Assembly: GCA_965203575.1 (NCBI GenBank)
Contig: OZ241894.1
Span: 2,666,001-2,730,000 of the forward strand
Origin: Aldehydirespirator sp965203575
Lineage (GTDB): Bacteria; Actinomycetota; Acidimicrobiia; Acidimicrobiales; Aldehydirespiratoraceae
Length of the DNA: 64,000 nucleotides
Direction: 5' to 3'
The stretch's first letter is position 1. Each line of letters begins with the position of its first letter. The translations under genes and the position numbers were made by a program. Below, piece after piece: positions 16,237 through 26,386 of the stretch. The notes below the pieces were generated by a model. The model was not told the origin of the DNA and did no database searches. It was given only the letters and a program-made list of their open reading frames with translations.

Positions 16237-17790
16237 ATGAGAAACAACCCAACCGTGCGGAGGCTCCTGAGCCTGGCCGGCATCCTTGCCGTCTTCGCGT
16301 TGCTCGCCGCTTCTTGCGGCGACGACGACGACGGCGAGGCCGCGCCGGCCACCACGGCCGCCCCGGCCACCACCGCGGCGCCCGCGGAGCCCGATCCCGA
16401 GCCGGAGGATGAGCATGAGCACGAGGATGAGGATGAGCATGAGCATGAGGACGAGGCGCCGATGCACACCGACGTGCACCTCGGCATCCTCGGCGAGTGC
16501 GAGGGCGCCTTCGGCGCGTTCCACGAGGACGTCGTGGCCGGTGCGTCGCTGCCGTTCATCACCTTCGCAGGCGGCACGTCCAACTCGCCCACGAGCGCCC
16601 TGGAGGGATTCAGCGGCGCGGAGGTCGCCGGTGTGCACATCGAGGTAGTCGGCATCGGCTGCGGTGACGACACGCCCGACCGCATCATCCAGGAGGTTCG
16701 CAAGATCGTCGAGCAGGACGGCGCCAACGTGGTGATCGGCCCGCTGTCCGGTGACGAGAGCATCGCCATCGCGAACTACGCCAAGGACCATCCCGAGGTG
16801 ACATTCCTCAACGGCATCGCCGGTGCCCAGGAGACCACCATGGTCGTCCAGGCTCCGAACTTCTTCCGGTTCAACGGAGACGGCGCCCAGTGGAACGCCG
16901 GTCTCGGCGACATCCTCCACAACGAGGCCGGCTGGGACACCGCGGCCGTGATCGCCGACGACTACAGCTTCGGCTGGACCTCGACGGCGGGCTTCATCGC
17001 CGAGTTCTGCGCGGTAGGCGGAGACGTCATATCGAGGGTGTTCCCGCCCCTGGGGACCACCGACTACTCGTCGTTCGTCCAGCAGCTTCCCGACCCGGAT
17101 GAGGTCGACGGCTACTTCTGGGCCGTCGGCGGCTCGGGCACCAACGCCTCTCTGGAGGCGTTCCTGGCGGCCAAGGGCGACCTGACCGGCGACCAGCACG
17201 CGGGCAACCTGTTCTTCAGCCCGGCACTGGCCGCCGCGCTCGGGACCGACATCGCGGGGGCCTACGTGGGCGGCTTCGCCACCCTGCCCGGCGACGTCTC
17301 GACCCCGGCCATCCAGGAGTACCTGGCGTCGGCCGACGCTGCGTGGGACTCGCTGGTGAGCCCCATGTCCGGAATGGAGCCCGGTTCGCCCGCGGCTGCC
17401 GCCGGATTCGGGTTCTTCTACGGCTTCTACAGCTCCGCTCTGGCGTTCATCATGGCGCTCGAGCAGGTCGGCGGCGACCTGTCCGACAACCACGCCGCCC
17501 TGCGCGACGCCCTGGCCAACATCCAGATCGACGGGCCCTACGGCACGATCACCCTTGACGAGAACCGCCAGGCCATCGTCGACACCGCCGTCCAGCAGCT
17601 CGTGCTGAACGACGCCGGTGAGGTCGTGTCACAGACCGTCGCCCTGATCCCGGCCGTGGACCAGAGCTTCGGCGGGACGTTCAGCCCGCAGACGCCGCCA
17701 CCGGACCGCGAGAACCCGGTGTGCGAGACCCGCGACCTGCCCTGGGTTGGCAACGCCATCCCAGTGGTCGACGGCGTTCCGCAGAGCTGA
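16237..17790 (+). CDS. ABC transporter substrate-binding lipoprotein with His/Asp/Glu-rich linker
   Basis: 517 aa. Lipoprotein signal peptide with lipobox LAASC (acylated Cys27), then a low-complexity linker: an Ala/Thr stretch followed by repeated Asp-Glu-His runs (about residues 50-77). The rest is a periplasmic-binding fold of the LivJ/AmiC type (FCAVGGDVISRVFPPLGTTDYS, and a central DDYSFGWTSTAG). It serves the LivH/LivM permeases on either side of the gene order. The His/acidic linker is unusual for this family and could bind divalent metal. The ATG at 16237 is chosen because the signal peptide starts there and AAAGGA lies about 8 nt upstream. Confidence 0.85.
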   Translation: MRNNPTVRRLLSLAGILAVFALLAASCGDDDDGEAAPATTAAPATTAAPAEPDPEPEDEHEHEDEDEHEHEDEAPMHTDVHLGILGECEGAFGAFHEDVVAGASLPFITFAGGTSNSPTSALEGFSGAEVAGVHIEVVGIGCGDDTPDRIIQEVRKIVEQDGANVVIGPLSGDESIAIANYAKDHPEVTFLNGIAGAQETTMVVQAPNFFRFNGDGAQWNAGLGDILHNEAGWDTAAVIADDYSFGWTSTAGFIAEFCAVGGDVISRVFPPLGTTDYSSFVQQLPDPDEVDGYFWAVGGSGTNASLEAFLAAKGDLTGDQHAGNLFFSPALAAALGTDIAGAYVGGFATLPGDVSTPAIQEYLASADAAWDSLVSPMSGMEPGSPAAAAGFGFFYGFYSSALAFIMALEQVGGDLSDNHAALRDALANIQIDGPYGTITLDENRQAIVDTAVQQLVLNDAGEVVSQTVALIPAVDQSFGGTFSPQTPPPDRENPVCETRDLPWVGNAIPVVDGVPQS

Positions 17791-17841
17791 GCGAACCGGC
17801 CACAACCGACTGAGCGGTCAATCACCTGAGCTGAGTCACCG

Positions 17842-18645
17842 ATGAACACCGACGCTGCCACCGCCGCCTCCGCCGACAGGCCCGGTTCCCTCCTGAACCT
17901 GGAGGCGGTGGTGGTGGCGTTCGGTGGCTTGCAGGCCCTCGGAGGCGTGGACCTCCAGGTCTGGAAGGGCGACCGCCTGGCGCTGCTCGGACCGAACGGC
18001 GCAGGCAAGACGACCCTGTTCAACGTCATCGCGGGCGACATCAAGCCCACGCAGGGGCGGGTGATCATCAAGGGGATCGACTGCACGGAGCTGCCGGCAC
18101 GGTTCCGTCCCCGCCTAGGAGTGGCTCGCACCTACCAGAAGACCCGGCTGTTCCGGGGATTGACGGTGGAGGACAACCTCTACCTCGCCCAGACCGGACG
18201 CTCGGGCCGGCACCTGGCGCTGCTGCGTTCGGGTGTCGACGCCGAGTTCCGGGAGAGGGCCCGAGCCATGGCCGAGACGGTCTGGCTCGCCGATGTCATC
18301 GGCGTCACCGCCGGCGACCTGTCGCACGGTCAGCAGCGCCAACTCGAGATCGGCATGGCCCTGGTGACCGGGCCGGAGTTCGTCATGCTCGACGAGCCGG
18401 CCTCGGGGCTGTCGCGGGGGGAGAGGGAGCGCCTGGTGCAGCTGCTGCTGAGCCTGGACCCCGACATCACCCTGCTGCTGATCGAGCACGACATGGACGT
18501 CGCCTTGCGCGCCGCCCAGCGGGTGGTGGTGATGAACGAGGGTGAGACTGTGGCCAGCGGCTCGCCCGACGAGATACGGGTCGACCCGCTGGTGCACGCC
18601 ATCTACCTCGGAAGCGAGGCCGGCCTGAGCGGGGCAGACCCGTGA
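17842..18645 (+). CDS. livG: ABC importer ATPase (LivG family)
   Basis: 267 aa. Walker A GPNGAGKTT, the LivG-type extension after Walker A (GIDCTELPARFRPRLGVARTYQKTRLF), signature LSHGQQRQLEIGMAL, Walker B FVMLDEPASG and the switch His in LLIEHDMD. The last 4 nt overlap the livF-like gene. It powers uptake with LivF. Confidence 0.9.
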   Translation: MNTDAATAASADRPGSLLNLEAVVVAFGGLQALGGVDLQVWKGDRLALLGPNGAGKTTLFNVIAGDIKPTQGRVIIKGIDCTELPARFRPRLGVARTYQKTRLFRGLTVEDNLYLAQTGRSGRHLALLRSGVDAEFRERARAMAETVWLADVIGVTAGDLSHGQQRQLEIGMALVTGPEFVMLDEPASGLSRGERERLVQLLLSLDPDITLLLIEHDMDVALRAAQRVVVMNEGETVASGSPDEIRVDPLVHAIYLGSEAGLSGADP

Positions 18646-19358
18646 CCGCGGCGGACTCCCTGCTGGCCGTGGAGGATCTGCAGGCCGGTTACGGCACCTC
18701 CCGGGTGCTGGACGGCCTGTCCTTCGCCATGGGCACCGAGGCGGTCTGCATCGTCGGGCGCAACGGCATGGGCAAGTCCACGCTGTGCAAGACGATCATG
18801 GGGATGGTGGCGCCGACCGCCGGCGTCATCACCTTCTCGGGCCGCCGCATCGACGGTCTCACTCCCGAGAAGGTGGCCCGCTCCGGGATCGCCTACGTCC
18901 CCCAGGGGCGCCGACTCTTCCCGTCGCTCACGGTAGAGGAGCATCTGGCCATGCTGGCGCCCGAATCGCGGGGCAAGCGCTGGACGCCGGCGGCCGTCTA
19001 CGAGTTGTTCCCCCGTTTGGCCGACCGTCGAAGAAACGGGGGAGCGGAGCTCTCCGGGGGTGAGCAGCAGATGCTGGCCGTGGGCCGGGCCCTGCTGCTC
19101 AACACACCTCTCATCGTGATGGACGAGCCGTCGGAGGGCCTGGCCCCGAGCATCGTGGACGACCTGATCGAAGCGGTGCACCAGCTCGTGTCCGAGGGCG
19201 TGGCGGTGCTGGTGGTGGAGCAGAACCTGCGGGCGGCCACCGCCATGTCGTCCCGTCAACTGGTGATGACCTCCGGTCGCATCGAGATCGAGTTGACCGC
19301 CGCCGAGCTTCTCGAATCGACGGAGCTCCAGAGCACCTATCTGGGCGTGGACGCCTGA
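18642..19358 (+). CDS. livF: ABC importer ATPase (LivF family)
   Basis: 238 aa. Walker A GRNGMGKST, signature LSGGEQQMLAVGRAL, Walker B LIVMDEPSEGLAPSIV and the LivF-like end VVEQNLRAATAMSSRQLVMTSGRI. The usual His after Walker B is replaced by Gln (VEQN), which is normal for LivF. It starts at a GTG overlapping the livG stop and closes the importer gene set; the sensor kinase gene follows after 28 nt. Confidence 0.9.
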   Translation: MTAADSLLAVEDLQAGYGTSRVLDGLSFAMGTEAVCIVGRNGMGKSTLCKTIMGMVAPTAGVITFSGRRIDGLTPEKVARSGIAYVPQGRRLFPSLTVEEHLAMLAPESRGKRWTPAAVYELFPRLADRRRNGGAELSGGEQQMLAVGRALLLNTPLIVMDEPSEGLAPSIVDDLIEAVHQLVSEGVAVLVVEQNLRAATAMSSRQLVMTSGRIEIELTAAELLESTELQSTYLGVDA

Positions 19359-19386
19359 CACAACTCTGACAGGGACACCTGTACGA

Positions 19387-21204
19387 ATGCCAGATCCGAC
19401 TCTTACCGACATCGCGGCGCGCGCCGGCGCGCCGGCCGCCGACGGGCGCCCGGGCGACGGCTATGATCGCGGCGGCATGGCCTCCGTCGGTGCCCTCTCG
19501 CTGTATGCCGCCATGTTGCGGGGCGAGTTGGAGGGCGACGAGGCGCTGCAGGCCAGCCAGCACATCTTCGAGCTCGTACTCAACAGCGTGCACCACGCCA
19601 TCTGGTGGAAGGACGCCGACTCGAGGTTCCTGGGCTGCAACCGCAAGCTCGCCGAGTACGCGGGGGTCGGTCACCCGAGCGAGCTGGTCGGCAAGACGGA
19701 CGCCGACTGCGCCTGGGGCGATGCCGAGCTTCCTCGCAGCGGGACGCCCTGGTTCCAGGATCACGACCGCATTGTCATGGAGACGGGTGAGCCGCTCATC
19801 GGCCTGCGCGAGCAGGTCCGCATCGCAGACGGGCGGGTGATCTGGGTCGAGACCAACAAGGTGCCGCTGACCGATTTCGACGGCAGGGTCGTGGGCACCC
19901 TGGGCACGTTCACCGACATCACCTCCAGGATCGAGGCGGAGGCCGAGCTGCAGAGCACCCTCGAGGACCTCGACGAACGCGTGCGGGAGCGCACCTCGGA
20001 GCTGTCGCGGGCCAACCAGACGCTGAGGCGGGAAGTCGAGGAGCGGGTCAGGCTCGAGGCCCAGGAGCGGGCCCAGCGCAGCCACGCCGAGGCATTGCGC
20101 GACACAGCGGCCGCGGTTGCCCGCTCGCTGCAGCTCGACGATGTGATCGAGCAGGTGCTCATCGGTGTCGAGCGGCTCTGCGACCACGAGCGCAGCTACG
20201 TCGCCTTCTACGACAACGAGGGAGTGCTCGAACTGGCCGGCGAGCGCTATCCGGGCCGCCCCGACCGCGGCGCTCCCGAGCCCCACACCCGCATCACCGA
20301 CCCTCTCGGTGGATGGTCTCCACCTGAGGAGACCCCCGAGGACAGGAGTTTCAGCGCCGCGGCAGGCGGCCGCGCCGCAATGTCGAAGGTGAACGGGGCC
20401 GTGGTGCTGCCGCTGGAGGCAGCCGAGAGGGCGCTCGGATGCCTCGTGATCGAGCCGCGCCCGGGCCGGGATCTGAGCGACTCCGACGTCGACCGCCTGG
20501 CCATCCTGGCCGACCAGGCGTCCTCGGCCATATCCAACAGCCGCTCGCTGGTGATGGCCCGCTCGCTGGCCGCGCTGGAGGAGCGCCAGAGCCTGGCCAA
20601 CGACCTCCACGACTCGGTCAGCCAGACACTGTGGACTGCGACCCTGCTGGCCGAGACTCTGGCCCGGGCGTCCGATCTCAGCGCCGAGCAGCGCGACCGG
20701 GCCGGCAGGCTGCACGCCCTGACCGCCGGAGCCCTGTCGGAGATGCGCACCCTGCTGCTGGAACTGCGGCCCTCGGTCATCGAGGAGACTCCATTCGCGG
20801 ACCTGGTCCAACAGTTGGTGTCCGCCTTCGAGAGCCGACGCCGGGCCAAGTGCGTAGTCCACCTCGACCGCGAGGTGGAGCCGCTGCCGACGGTCAAGGT
20901 GGCGCTCTACCGCATCCTGCAGGAGTCGCTCAACAATGTCTCCCGGCACGCCGACGCCGAGAGCGTGCACATCTCCGTCGAGGTTACGGGCGACGTTCTC
21001 GAGATGCGGGTGAGAGACGACGGCGAGGGCTTCGAGATGGGATCGGCCTCAGAGCACTTCGGACTGCGCATCATGGCTGAGCGGGCCGAGGCAATCGGTG
21101 CATCACTGCATGTCGACAGCCGCCTCGGGGAGGGGACCACCGTGTCGGTGTCGGTCCCCGAAGTGATGGAGCTGCTCGTGCGACCCCCGGAGCAGTCGCC
21201 ATGA
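19387..21204 (+). CDS. PAS-GAF sensor histidine kinase (NarL-partner class)
   Basis: 605 aa with no transmembrane segment, so probably cytoplasmic. It has a PAS domain (~60-180; AIWWKDADSRFLGCNRKLAEYAG and TFTDITSR), a coiled coil (~180-240), a GAF domain (~235-395), HisKA_3 with the phospho-accepting His in LANDLHDSVSQTLW (H408), and an HATPase domain (NNVSRHADAES, RDDGEGF, GLRIMAERAEAIG). It overlaps its response regulator gene by 4 nt. Lying 28 nt after the importer ATPase gene, it may sense a compound linked to that transporter; this is inference. Confidence 0.92.
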   Translation: MPDPTLTDIAARAGAPAADGRPGDGYDRGGMASVGALSLYAAMLRGELEGDEALQASQHIFELVLNSVHHAIWWKDADSRFLGCNRKLAEYAGVGHPSELVGKTDADCAWGDAELPRSGTPWFQDHDRIVMETGEPLIGLREQVRIADGRVIWVETNKVPLTDFDGRVVGTLGTFTDITSRIEAEAELQSTLEDLDERVRERTSELSRANQTLRREVEERVRLEAQERAQRSHAEALRDTAAAVARSLQLDDVIEQVLIGVERLCDHERSYVAFYDNEGVLELAGERYPGRPDRGAPEPHTRITDPLGGWSPPEETPEDRSFSAAAGGRAAMSKVNGAVVLPLEAAERALGCLVIEPRPGRDLSDSDVDRLAILADQASSAISNSRSLVMARSLAALEERQSLANDLHDSVSQTLWTATLLAETLARASDLSAEQRDRAGRLHALTAGALSEMRTLLLELRPSVIEETPFADLVQQLVSAFESRRRAKCVVHLDREVEPLPTVKVALYRILQESLNNVSRHADAESVHISVEVTGDVLEMRVRDDGEGFEMGSASEHFGLRIMAERAEAIGASLHVDSRLGEGTTVSVSVPEVMELLVRPPEQSP

Positions 21205-21860
21205 GCGCCGCAGCCGGCGCAACGATCAGGGTGGTTGTGGTGGACGATCACGACCTGCTGCGCGAGGGGGTGACCGCCTGCCTCGACGGCTACGACGACA
21301 TAGAGGTGGTGGGCACGGCCCACAACGGCGTCGTTGCCGTGGACCGGGTGGTGGAGATGCACCCCGACGTGGTGGTGATGGACCTGATAATGCCCGGAGG
21401 CGGGGGAGTGGAGGCCATCGCCGAGATCGCCCGCCGGGCTCCCGACACCAGGGTCCTCGCCCTGACCAGCTTCACCGACGGGGCCCTGCTGCGCTCTGCT
21501 CTCGAAGCCGGGGCCACCAGCTTCCAGCTCAAGAGCGTCTCGGGCGACGATCTGGCCGCGTCCATCCGATTCACCGCCGCGGGGCAGTCGGCCATGGACT
21601 CCTCGGTCACCCGCCTGATCGCCTCCGACCATGACGTGCTGCGGGGCCTGACCGACCGCGAGCGCGAGGTGGCCGATCTGCTGGCCACGGGCCTGTCCAA
21701 TGCCGAGATCGCGGAGCGCCTCTATCTGAGCATCTACACGGTCAAGAACCACGTGAGCAACATCCTGATGAAGTTCAACGTGCAGTCGCGCACCGAACTG
21801 GTGGCCATGATTCTCAACGCCCGCTACCAGGACCGCCCCAAGCTCCCGCCCCGCCCATAG
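21201..21860 (+). CDS. NarL/FixJ-family response regulator
   Basis: 219 aa. Receiver domain with VVVDDHDLLREG, phospho-acceptor D61 in VVMDLIMPGG and the conserved Lys in FQLKSVSG. The C-terminal LuxR-type HTH is LTDREREVADLLATGLSNAEIAERL followed by YTVKNHVSNILMKF. The ATG overlaps the kinase stop (ATGA), so the pair is cognate. Its targets are likely nearby promoters such as the importer operon, but no operator was identified. Confidence 0.93.
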   Translation: MSAAAGATIRVVVVDDHDLLREGVTACLDGYDDIEVVGTAHNGVVAVDRVVEMHPDVVVMDLIMPGGGGVEAIAEIARRAPDTRVLALTSFTDGALLRSALEAGATSFQLKSVSGDDLAASIRFTAAGQSAMDSSVTRLIASDHDVLRGLTDREREVADLLATGLSNAEIAERLYLSIYTVKNHVSNILMKFNVQSRTELVAMILNARYQDRPKLPPRP

Positions 21861-21979
21861 ACGGGTGTGCGCGAGGTTCCATGATCGGTGACCGAGGGCG
21901 CGGACGGAATCAAGCCTGTTATTTTGGAAGGTTCATTCGTGTTGTAATCGTGCGAGGGCAGGTCGTCACAGGGCTGTGT

Positions 21980-21985
21980 TAGCGT
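21980..21985 (+). promoter_or_regulatory. Candidate -10 box for the Wadjet operon
   Basis: TAGCGT lies 9 nt before the TTG at 21995. No convincing -35 element is visible upstream in 21861-21979, which otherwise has no gene. Confidence 0.35.
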
Positions 21986-21994
21986 CCGCGCTCG

Positions 21995-24900
21995 TTGCGT
22001 GGACGCTCCTATGGGAAGACACCGACGCGAGATGACAGAACGACCTCATACCCCATCGTGACTCTGCTGGACCGGCCCGCCCCCGGGACAGGCGCGTTGG
22101 CTGCCAACGAGCCTTCGTCGGGCTCCAAGGTCGTTGCTGCTCGTGACGCTACGGCGGCAACGGACGCGGCTACGGAGCGGAGGTGGCGTCTGTCGAGGGC
22201 TGGGATCGTCAATGTCTATCAGTACGACAGGGAAGAGATTGAATTCCGCGGCGGCAGGCTGCTACTGCGAGGCGTGAACGGCGCCGGCAAGTCCACTGCG
22301 ATGAACATGTTGTTGCCGTTCCTGTTGACGGCCTCTGAGCGCAACATCGCCGCGGCGTCCGGCCAAACCAAGGTTCTCAAGGGGTGGATGCTGGATACTC
22401 GTATCCCCGCGCAGGCACAGCCCGTCGGATACGTGTGGATCGAGTTCGCCAGGGCTGGGCAGCATCTGAGCTTGGGCTGTGGGATCCGCGCCAACCGCGG
22501 CGGCAAGTCCGTGGACACGTGGTGGTTCGTGACTCCCGAGCGTCTGGCCGCGTCCGATGCGGACGCGGTGCCCGGCACAGTGCCGGTCACTGTGGGTGAC
22601 ACGCCGTTGACGCGCGATCAACTGCGTCAGGCATTGTCGGGGCCCGATTCGAGGGTCTTCACCCACAACCAGCGCAGCGACTACCGACTAGAGGTCCGCA
22701 GACGGCTCTTCGGTGGTGCGGACATCTCGGAGCACCTTGAGTTGCTCAACAAGCTGCGCGACCCCCGTATCGGAGACGCGATCGACAACAAGCTCGCAGA
22801 GTTCCTGACCCGCGCCATGCCGAGCCTGTCTGAGGAGGCTGTGTCCGCCGCGGCCGCGCCACTCCAAAAGCTGGAGGATCACCGGCAAGTCCTAGCTCAA
22901 CTCGAGCGGACACATAATGCCGTCGAGGCCCTTCTGGAACGGTACAGGGTCTATTGCACCGGAGACTTGCGTCAACGCCGCGACGTCGCGGCATCTGCCT
23001 TCCAGGTCTGGCGCAGCAGGGCACGCAGCCATGACTCCGCCCGCGCTGACATGAACAACACCGCCCAGCTAATCGAGGCCGCCAAGTCGCAGGCCGTGGA
23101 ACTACAGCGACAGATGGATGCGTGCGCTGCGAGAATTCAGACGCTCAAGGACACTGACGCCTACCGGAGTTCTGCGTCCATTAGCGAGCTTCGAGAGTCG
23201 GTAGCAGCTGACGCCAGCCGACTCAGCGAGATCGAGACCGAACTGCAGGGTCGTGAGCAGCGGCTCGCCGAGACAGCGGCAACGCTCGACGAGCGCGAGA
23301 TCCAGGCGGCAGAGGCCGTTCAGATGTTGCAATGTTCGCTGGACGCGGCGATCAAGGCCACCAATGCTCAGGGCCTCCGCGTCGGTGCTACCGAGGTGGA
23401 ACTGGCCTCATCGGCTGTCGACGGCACCGCGGCGCGCTGTTTCGACAGTCTCAACGACGAAGACGTCAAGTCCTGGATGAGGCGAGCTTCTGACGCAGCG
23501 AGCAACCGCTTGAACGCGCTCCGGCCGCTCAGCGCCACGCTGGAGACGCACGCGAAACTGCGGCACCACTGCGACGATGCCGCCTTGGCCGAGAGCGGCG
23601 CACGCTTGAGCGTCGAGACGGCCGACGTTGATGCCGCCGCGGCCCGCGCCGAGTTGGATGCCCGGAAGCGGGCGTGGGTCTCGGAGGCACACCATTGGGC
23701 CAAGGCGATGCTGGAGCAGTCGTCGCACCGGATGGACCTTGCTTCGTTGCGGCGCTGGTCCGGTGCAACCGACCGAACGGAAGTGCTCGACTATGCGGCG
23801 GAGCATGGGGCGCTTCGCCGTGACGCCGACCGGTTCGTGGAGGACATGGTGGACGCGCGTTCAGCCCAACAGCGCGATCTGCATGAGCTTCGATCCGCCC
23901 GATCAGACGCGGAGAACGCGCTAGGCGAATTGATGGATCGCACCGAGCCCGACCCGCCGCGGCAGCCCTGGCAACGCGGCGGGCAATGGCACTTGGCGGA
24001 CGTGATCGACTTCAACGCCAATGTTGGCGCCGAGCAACGCGCCGGCCTGGAGGCGGCCCTGGAGGCCTCTGGCTTGCTATCGGCCCGGCCCGAACGCGGC
24101 GGGCTCCGCCTCGTCGCTGGCGAACTTGTGGCAACGTGCTCATCTGCTGTGGAGGCGCCACTAAGCGAGTATCTGCATGCGAAGATCCCAGCGCGTCTTG
24201 AAACACAGGTAGAGCCTCAGCTGATCGAGGACTCTTTGGCAAGCATCTCGACGAGGCCCGAGCCGGGGGCGCCGGCCGCGGTGGGCGTGGACGGTACGTT
24301 CGTTGTGGGAACGCTGGCCGGTCGCCACACAAAGAGCCATGCACGTCTCATCGGCGCCGCCGCTCGCCGAGCGAAGTTGGAGGAGGACCGGCGACAGGCC
24401 CGGGCACTGTTGGTTCTCGCGACCGAAGCAGTAGAGACTGCCGAGGCAGCGCTCGACCAGCGCGAGTCAGCGGTGCAACTCGCTCGCCGTCTGCGCGATC
24501 AAGTGCCTGAAGTGACGGCAATTCATGGCGCCGCCGGCGCAGTGGCGACAGCCGAATCGGCCCTTGCGCAAGCTAGGCAGCGGCTTGACCGCTGCCGTCA
24601 AGACAGCGCAACAGCATTGGACGAAGTCCGGGCCTCATGGGCGGACCTTGCCACAGCAGCAGCCAGCCTCGGAGTCCCAGCCGACGCCGAGAGTTTCGCT
24701 GCCACACGAGCTGAACTGCAGCCCGTGCCGCGGCAAGCCGTCGGAGTGGATGCACAGCCGGTGGAATCCGACCCAGATCCCGGACCCTCCTGGCTGGAGC
24801 GATGCGACGCAGCCGCAGCTGGACTCGTCCACGACCTCGCGGCGGCGCGAGACGGCCTGGGCCAACTCATCGACAGCCTGCTACGCCAGTGCAGCCATTC

Positions 24901-26386
24901 GCTGGACAAGCTCACGTTGACGGTGTCGGGATGGGAGAGCGCCGGGAGGCACTTCACGGTGGCCCAAGACGACGCCCGGCGCCAGGCCTCGCAGCGGGAT
25001 CGTTACCAGGATCTGCTCTCGCAGAAACAGCGGCGACTAACGCAACTTGAGGAGAGCATCGGCGCCGACACGGAACAAGTGCTACGCGAAATCGACGCTG
25101 CTCAACAGCAACTCGGCACCCACAAGAACGACCGCGAGGCCGCACAGCAGCGTCATGAAGAACTTCAGGCCCTGCTGCGCGATCAAACCGGTTCGGTCGC
25201 ACGCGCCGACGCGGACGCAGCAGCAGCTCACAGAGACTGCGAGCAGGCCATAGCGCGGTTGGTGGCGGCTCTGCGATGCGCCGGGTACGTGAGCGCCGCC
25301 GTTGAGCACGACAGCCACCAATCGGTCCTCGACGCGGCTGAGACAGCGAGCGAAGCCGTCGACAACCTGCGCGGACTGCTCGACGTTCTTGACGACTGGC
25401 TCTCTGAATCTGACACCAACGACGCCGCCGACGCGGACTGGAACACTGTTCGCCGGTCGCTGGACCACCACAAGGCCGCCATGGGGGTGTGGGACGCCCA
25501 CTATGACCCACCCGACGCAACGCTGCCGCTAAGGATCAGTCTTGTCAGTGGCGGCGAGCCGGTGCCGTTGGTGGTCGCGGCCCGCCAGATCAGCTCCCAC
25601 CACGACGACACCCGGGCGCTGCTGGCAGCCGAGGAACAGAACGCGCTGCGGGCACTACTAGAGGGACTCATCGCGTCCGAGCTCGCCGACAAGATGCACC
25701 GCTGCAACGAGATGGTGCAACACATGAACGAGATCCTCGGCCCAATCCGCACGTCGCAACAGATCGGAGCCAGCCTCAGGTGGCAGCCCAAGAAGGATCT
25801 CGACGACGCGACTGCTCAGATGATGGACCTGCTGGCCAAGCCGCCAGGAATGCGCAGCCACGAAGAGACCACCCAACTCAGAAGCGCCCTGTCCGATCAG
25901 CTTCAAGCCGCCAGAGAAGAGAACCCCGACGCCGATTACGCGGAGCTGATTGCTGAGGTCTTGGACTACAAGCAGTGGCATGACATGACCGTCTTCTACC
26001 ATCGAGGAAACGAGCGTCGAAAGCTGCACTCGCGCAGCCCTCTATCGGCGGGCGAGATGAAGGTCGTCACCTACCTGCCCCTGTTCGCTGCGTTGGCGTC
26101 CTCGTACAACGACCTCGACGACTCCCCGCATGGGCCGTTAGGGGCGCCTCGATTCGCGCTATTGGACGATGCCTTCGCAAAGGTCTCCGCAGACAACCAC
26201 GCAGACCTCTTCGGGTTGCTGGTCACGTTGGACCTTGACTTCATCGCCACCAGCGAACGCTTGCAGGGACTGCACGCCACGGTCCCGCAGTTGAGCATCG
26301 TCGAGATACTGCGCGACTCGCGCACGTCCGCCATCTTGCTGGAGCGGTCCTATTGGAACGGCAGAACTCACGAGACGGCATCATGA
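21995..26386 (+). CDS. jetC: Wadjet JetC-type SMC ATPase (TIGR02680 family)
   Basis: 1463 aa. SMC/MukB-like motor of the Wadjet plasmid-defence complex; JetABC is a condensin-like loop extruder. N-terminal head: RWRLSRAGIVNVYQYD and Walker A RGVNGAGKST (~92-101). A very long coiled-coil region rich in Ala, Glu, Gln and Arg spans ~280-1300. C-terminal head: LSAGEMKVVTYLPLF (~1349) and Walker B FALLDDAFAKVS (~1386). The first ~60 residues precede the conserved region, so the start is uncertain: TTG 21995 (after TAGCGT) or GTG 22058. It is the first gene of the operon here, and its stop overlaps the jetA start (ATGA). Confidence 0.92.
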   Translation: MRGRSYGKTPTRDDRTTSYPIVTLLDRPAPGTGALAANEPSSGSKVVAARDATAATDAATERRWRLSRAGIVNVYQYDREEIEFRGGRLLLRGVNGAGKSTAMNMLLPFLLTASERNIAAASGQTKVLKGWMLDTRIPAQAQPVGYVWIEFARAGQHLSLGCGIRANRGGKSVDTWWFVTPERLAASDADAVPGTVPVTVGDTPLTRDQLRQALSGPDSRVFTHNQRSDYRLEVRRRLFGGADISEHLELLNKLRDPRIGDAIDNKLAEFLTRAMPSLSEEAVSAAAAPLQKLEDHRQVLAQLERTHNAVEALLERYRVYCTGDLRQRRDVAASAFQVWRSRARSHDSARADMNNTAQLIEAAKSQAVELQRQMDACAARIQTLKDTDAYRSSASISELRESVAADASRLSEIETELQGREQRLAETAATLDEREIQAAEAVQMLQCSLDAAIKATNAQGLRVGATEVELASSAVDGTAARCFDSLNDEDVKSWMRRASDAASNRLNALRPLSATLETHAKLRHHCDDAALAESGARLSVETADVDAAAARAELDARKRAWVSEAHHWAKAMLEQSSHRMDLASLRRWSGATDRTEVLDYAAEHGALRRDADRFVEDMVDARSAQQRDLHELRSARSDAENALGELMDRTEPDPPRQPWQRGGQWHLADVIDFNANVGAEQRAGLEAALEASGLLSARPERGGLRLVAGELVATCSSAVEAPLSEYLHAKIPARLETQVEPQLIEDSLASISTRPEPGAPAAVGVDGTFVVGTLAGRHTKSHARLIGAAARRAKLEEDRRQARALLVLATEAVETAEAALDQRESAVQLARRLRDQVPEVTAIHGAAGAVATAESALAQARQRLDRCRQDSATALDEVRASWADLATAAASLGVPADAESFAATRAELQPVPRQAVGVDAQPVESDPDPGPSWLERCDAAAAGLVHDLAAARDGLGQLIDSLLRQCSHSLDKLTLTVSGWESAGRHFTVAQDDARRQASQRDRYQDLLSQKQRRLTQLEESIGADTEQVLREIDAAQQQLGTHKNDREAAQQRHEELQALLRDQTGSVARADADAAAAHRDCEQAIARLVAALRCAGYVSAAVEHDSHQSVLDAAETASEAVDNLRGLLDVLDDWLSESDTNDAADADWNTVRRSLDHHKAAMGVWDAHYDPPDATLPLRISLVSGGEPVPLVVAARQISSHHDDTRALLAAEEQNALRALLEGLIASELADKMHRCNEMVQHMNEILGPIRTSQQIGASLRWQPKKDLDDATAQMMDLLAKPPGMRSHEETTQLRSALSDQLQAAREENPDADYAELIAEVLDYKQWHDMTVFYHRGNERRKLHSRSPLSAGEMKVVTYLPLFAALASSYNDLDDSPHGPLGAPRFALLDDAFAKVSADNHADLFGLLVTLDLDFIATSERLQGLHATVPQLSIVEILRDSRTSAILLERSYWNGRTHETAS

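Noticed and set aside
16395..16470. CRISPR-like or tandem-repeat array at the GAGCATGAG repeats
   Set aside because: The repeat is a short coding microsatellite in the lipoprotein linker with no spacers.
19111..20970. 619-codon open frame on the minus strand
   Set aside because: Antisense to the importer ATPase and sensor kinase genes, with no recognisable domain.
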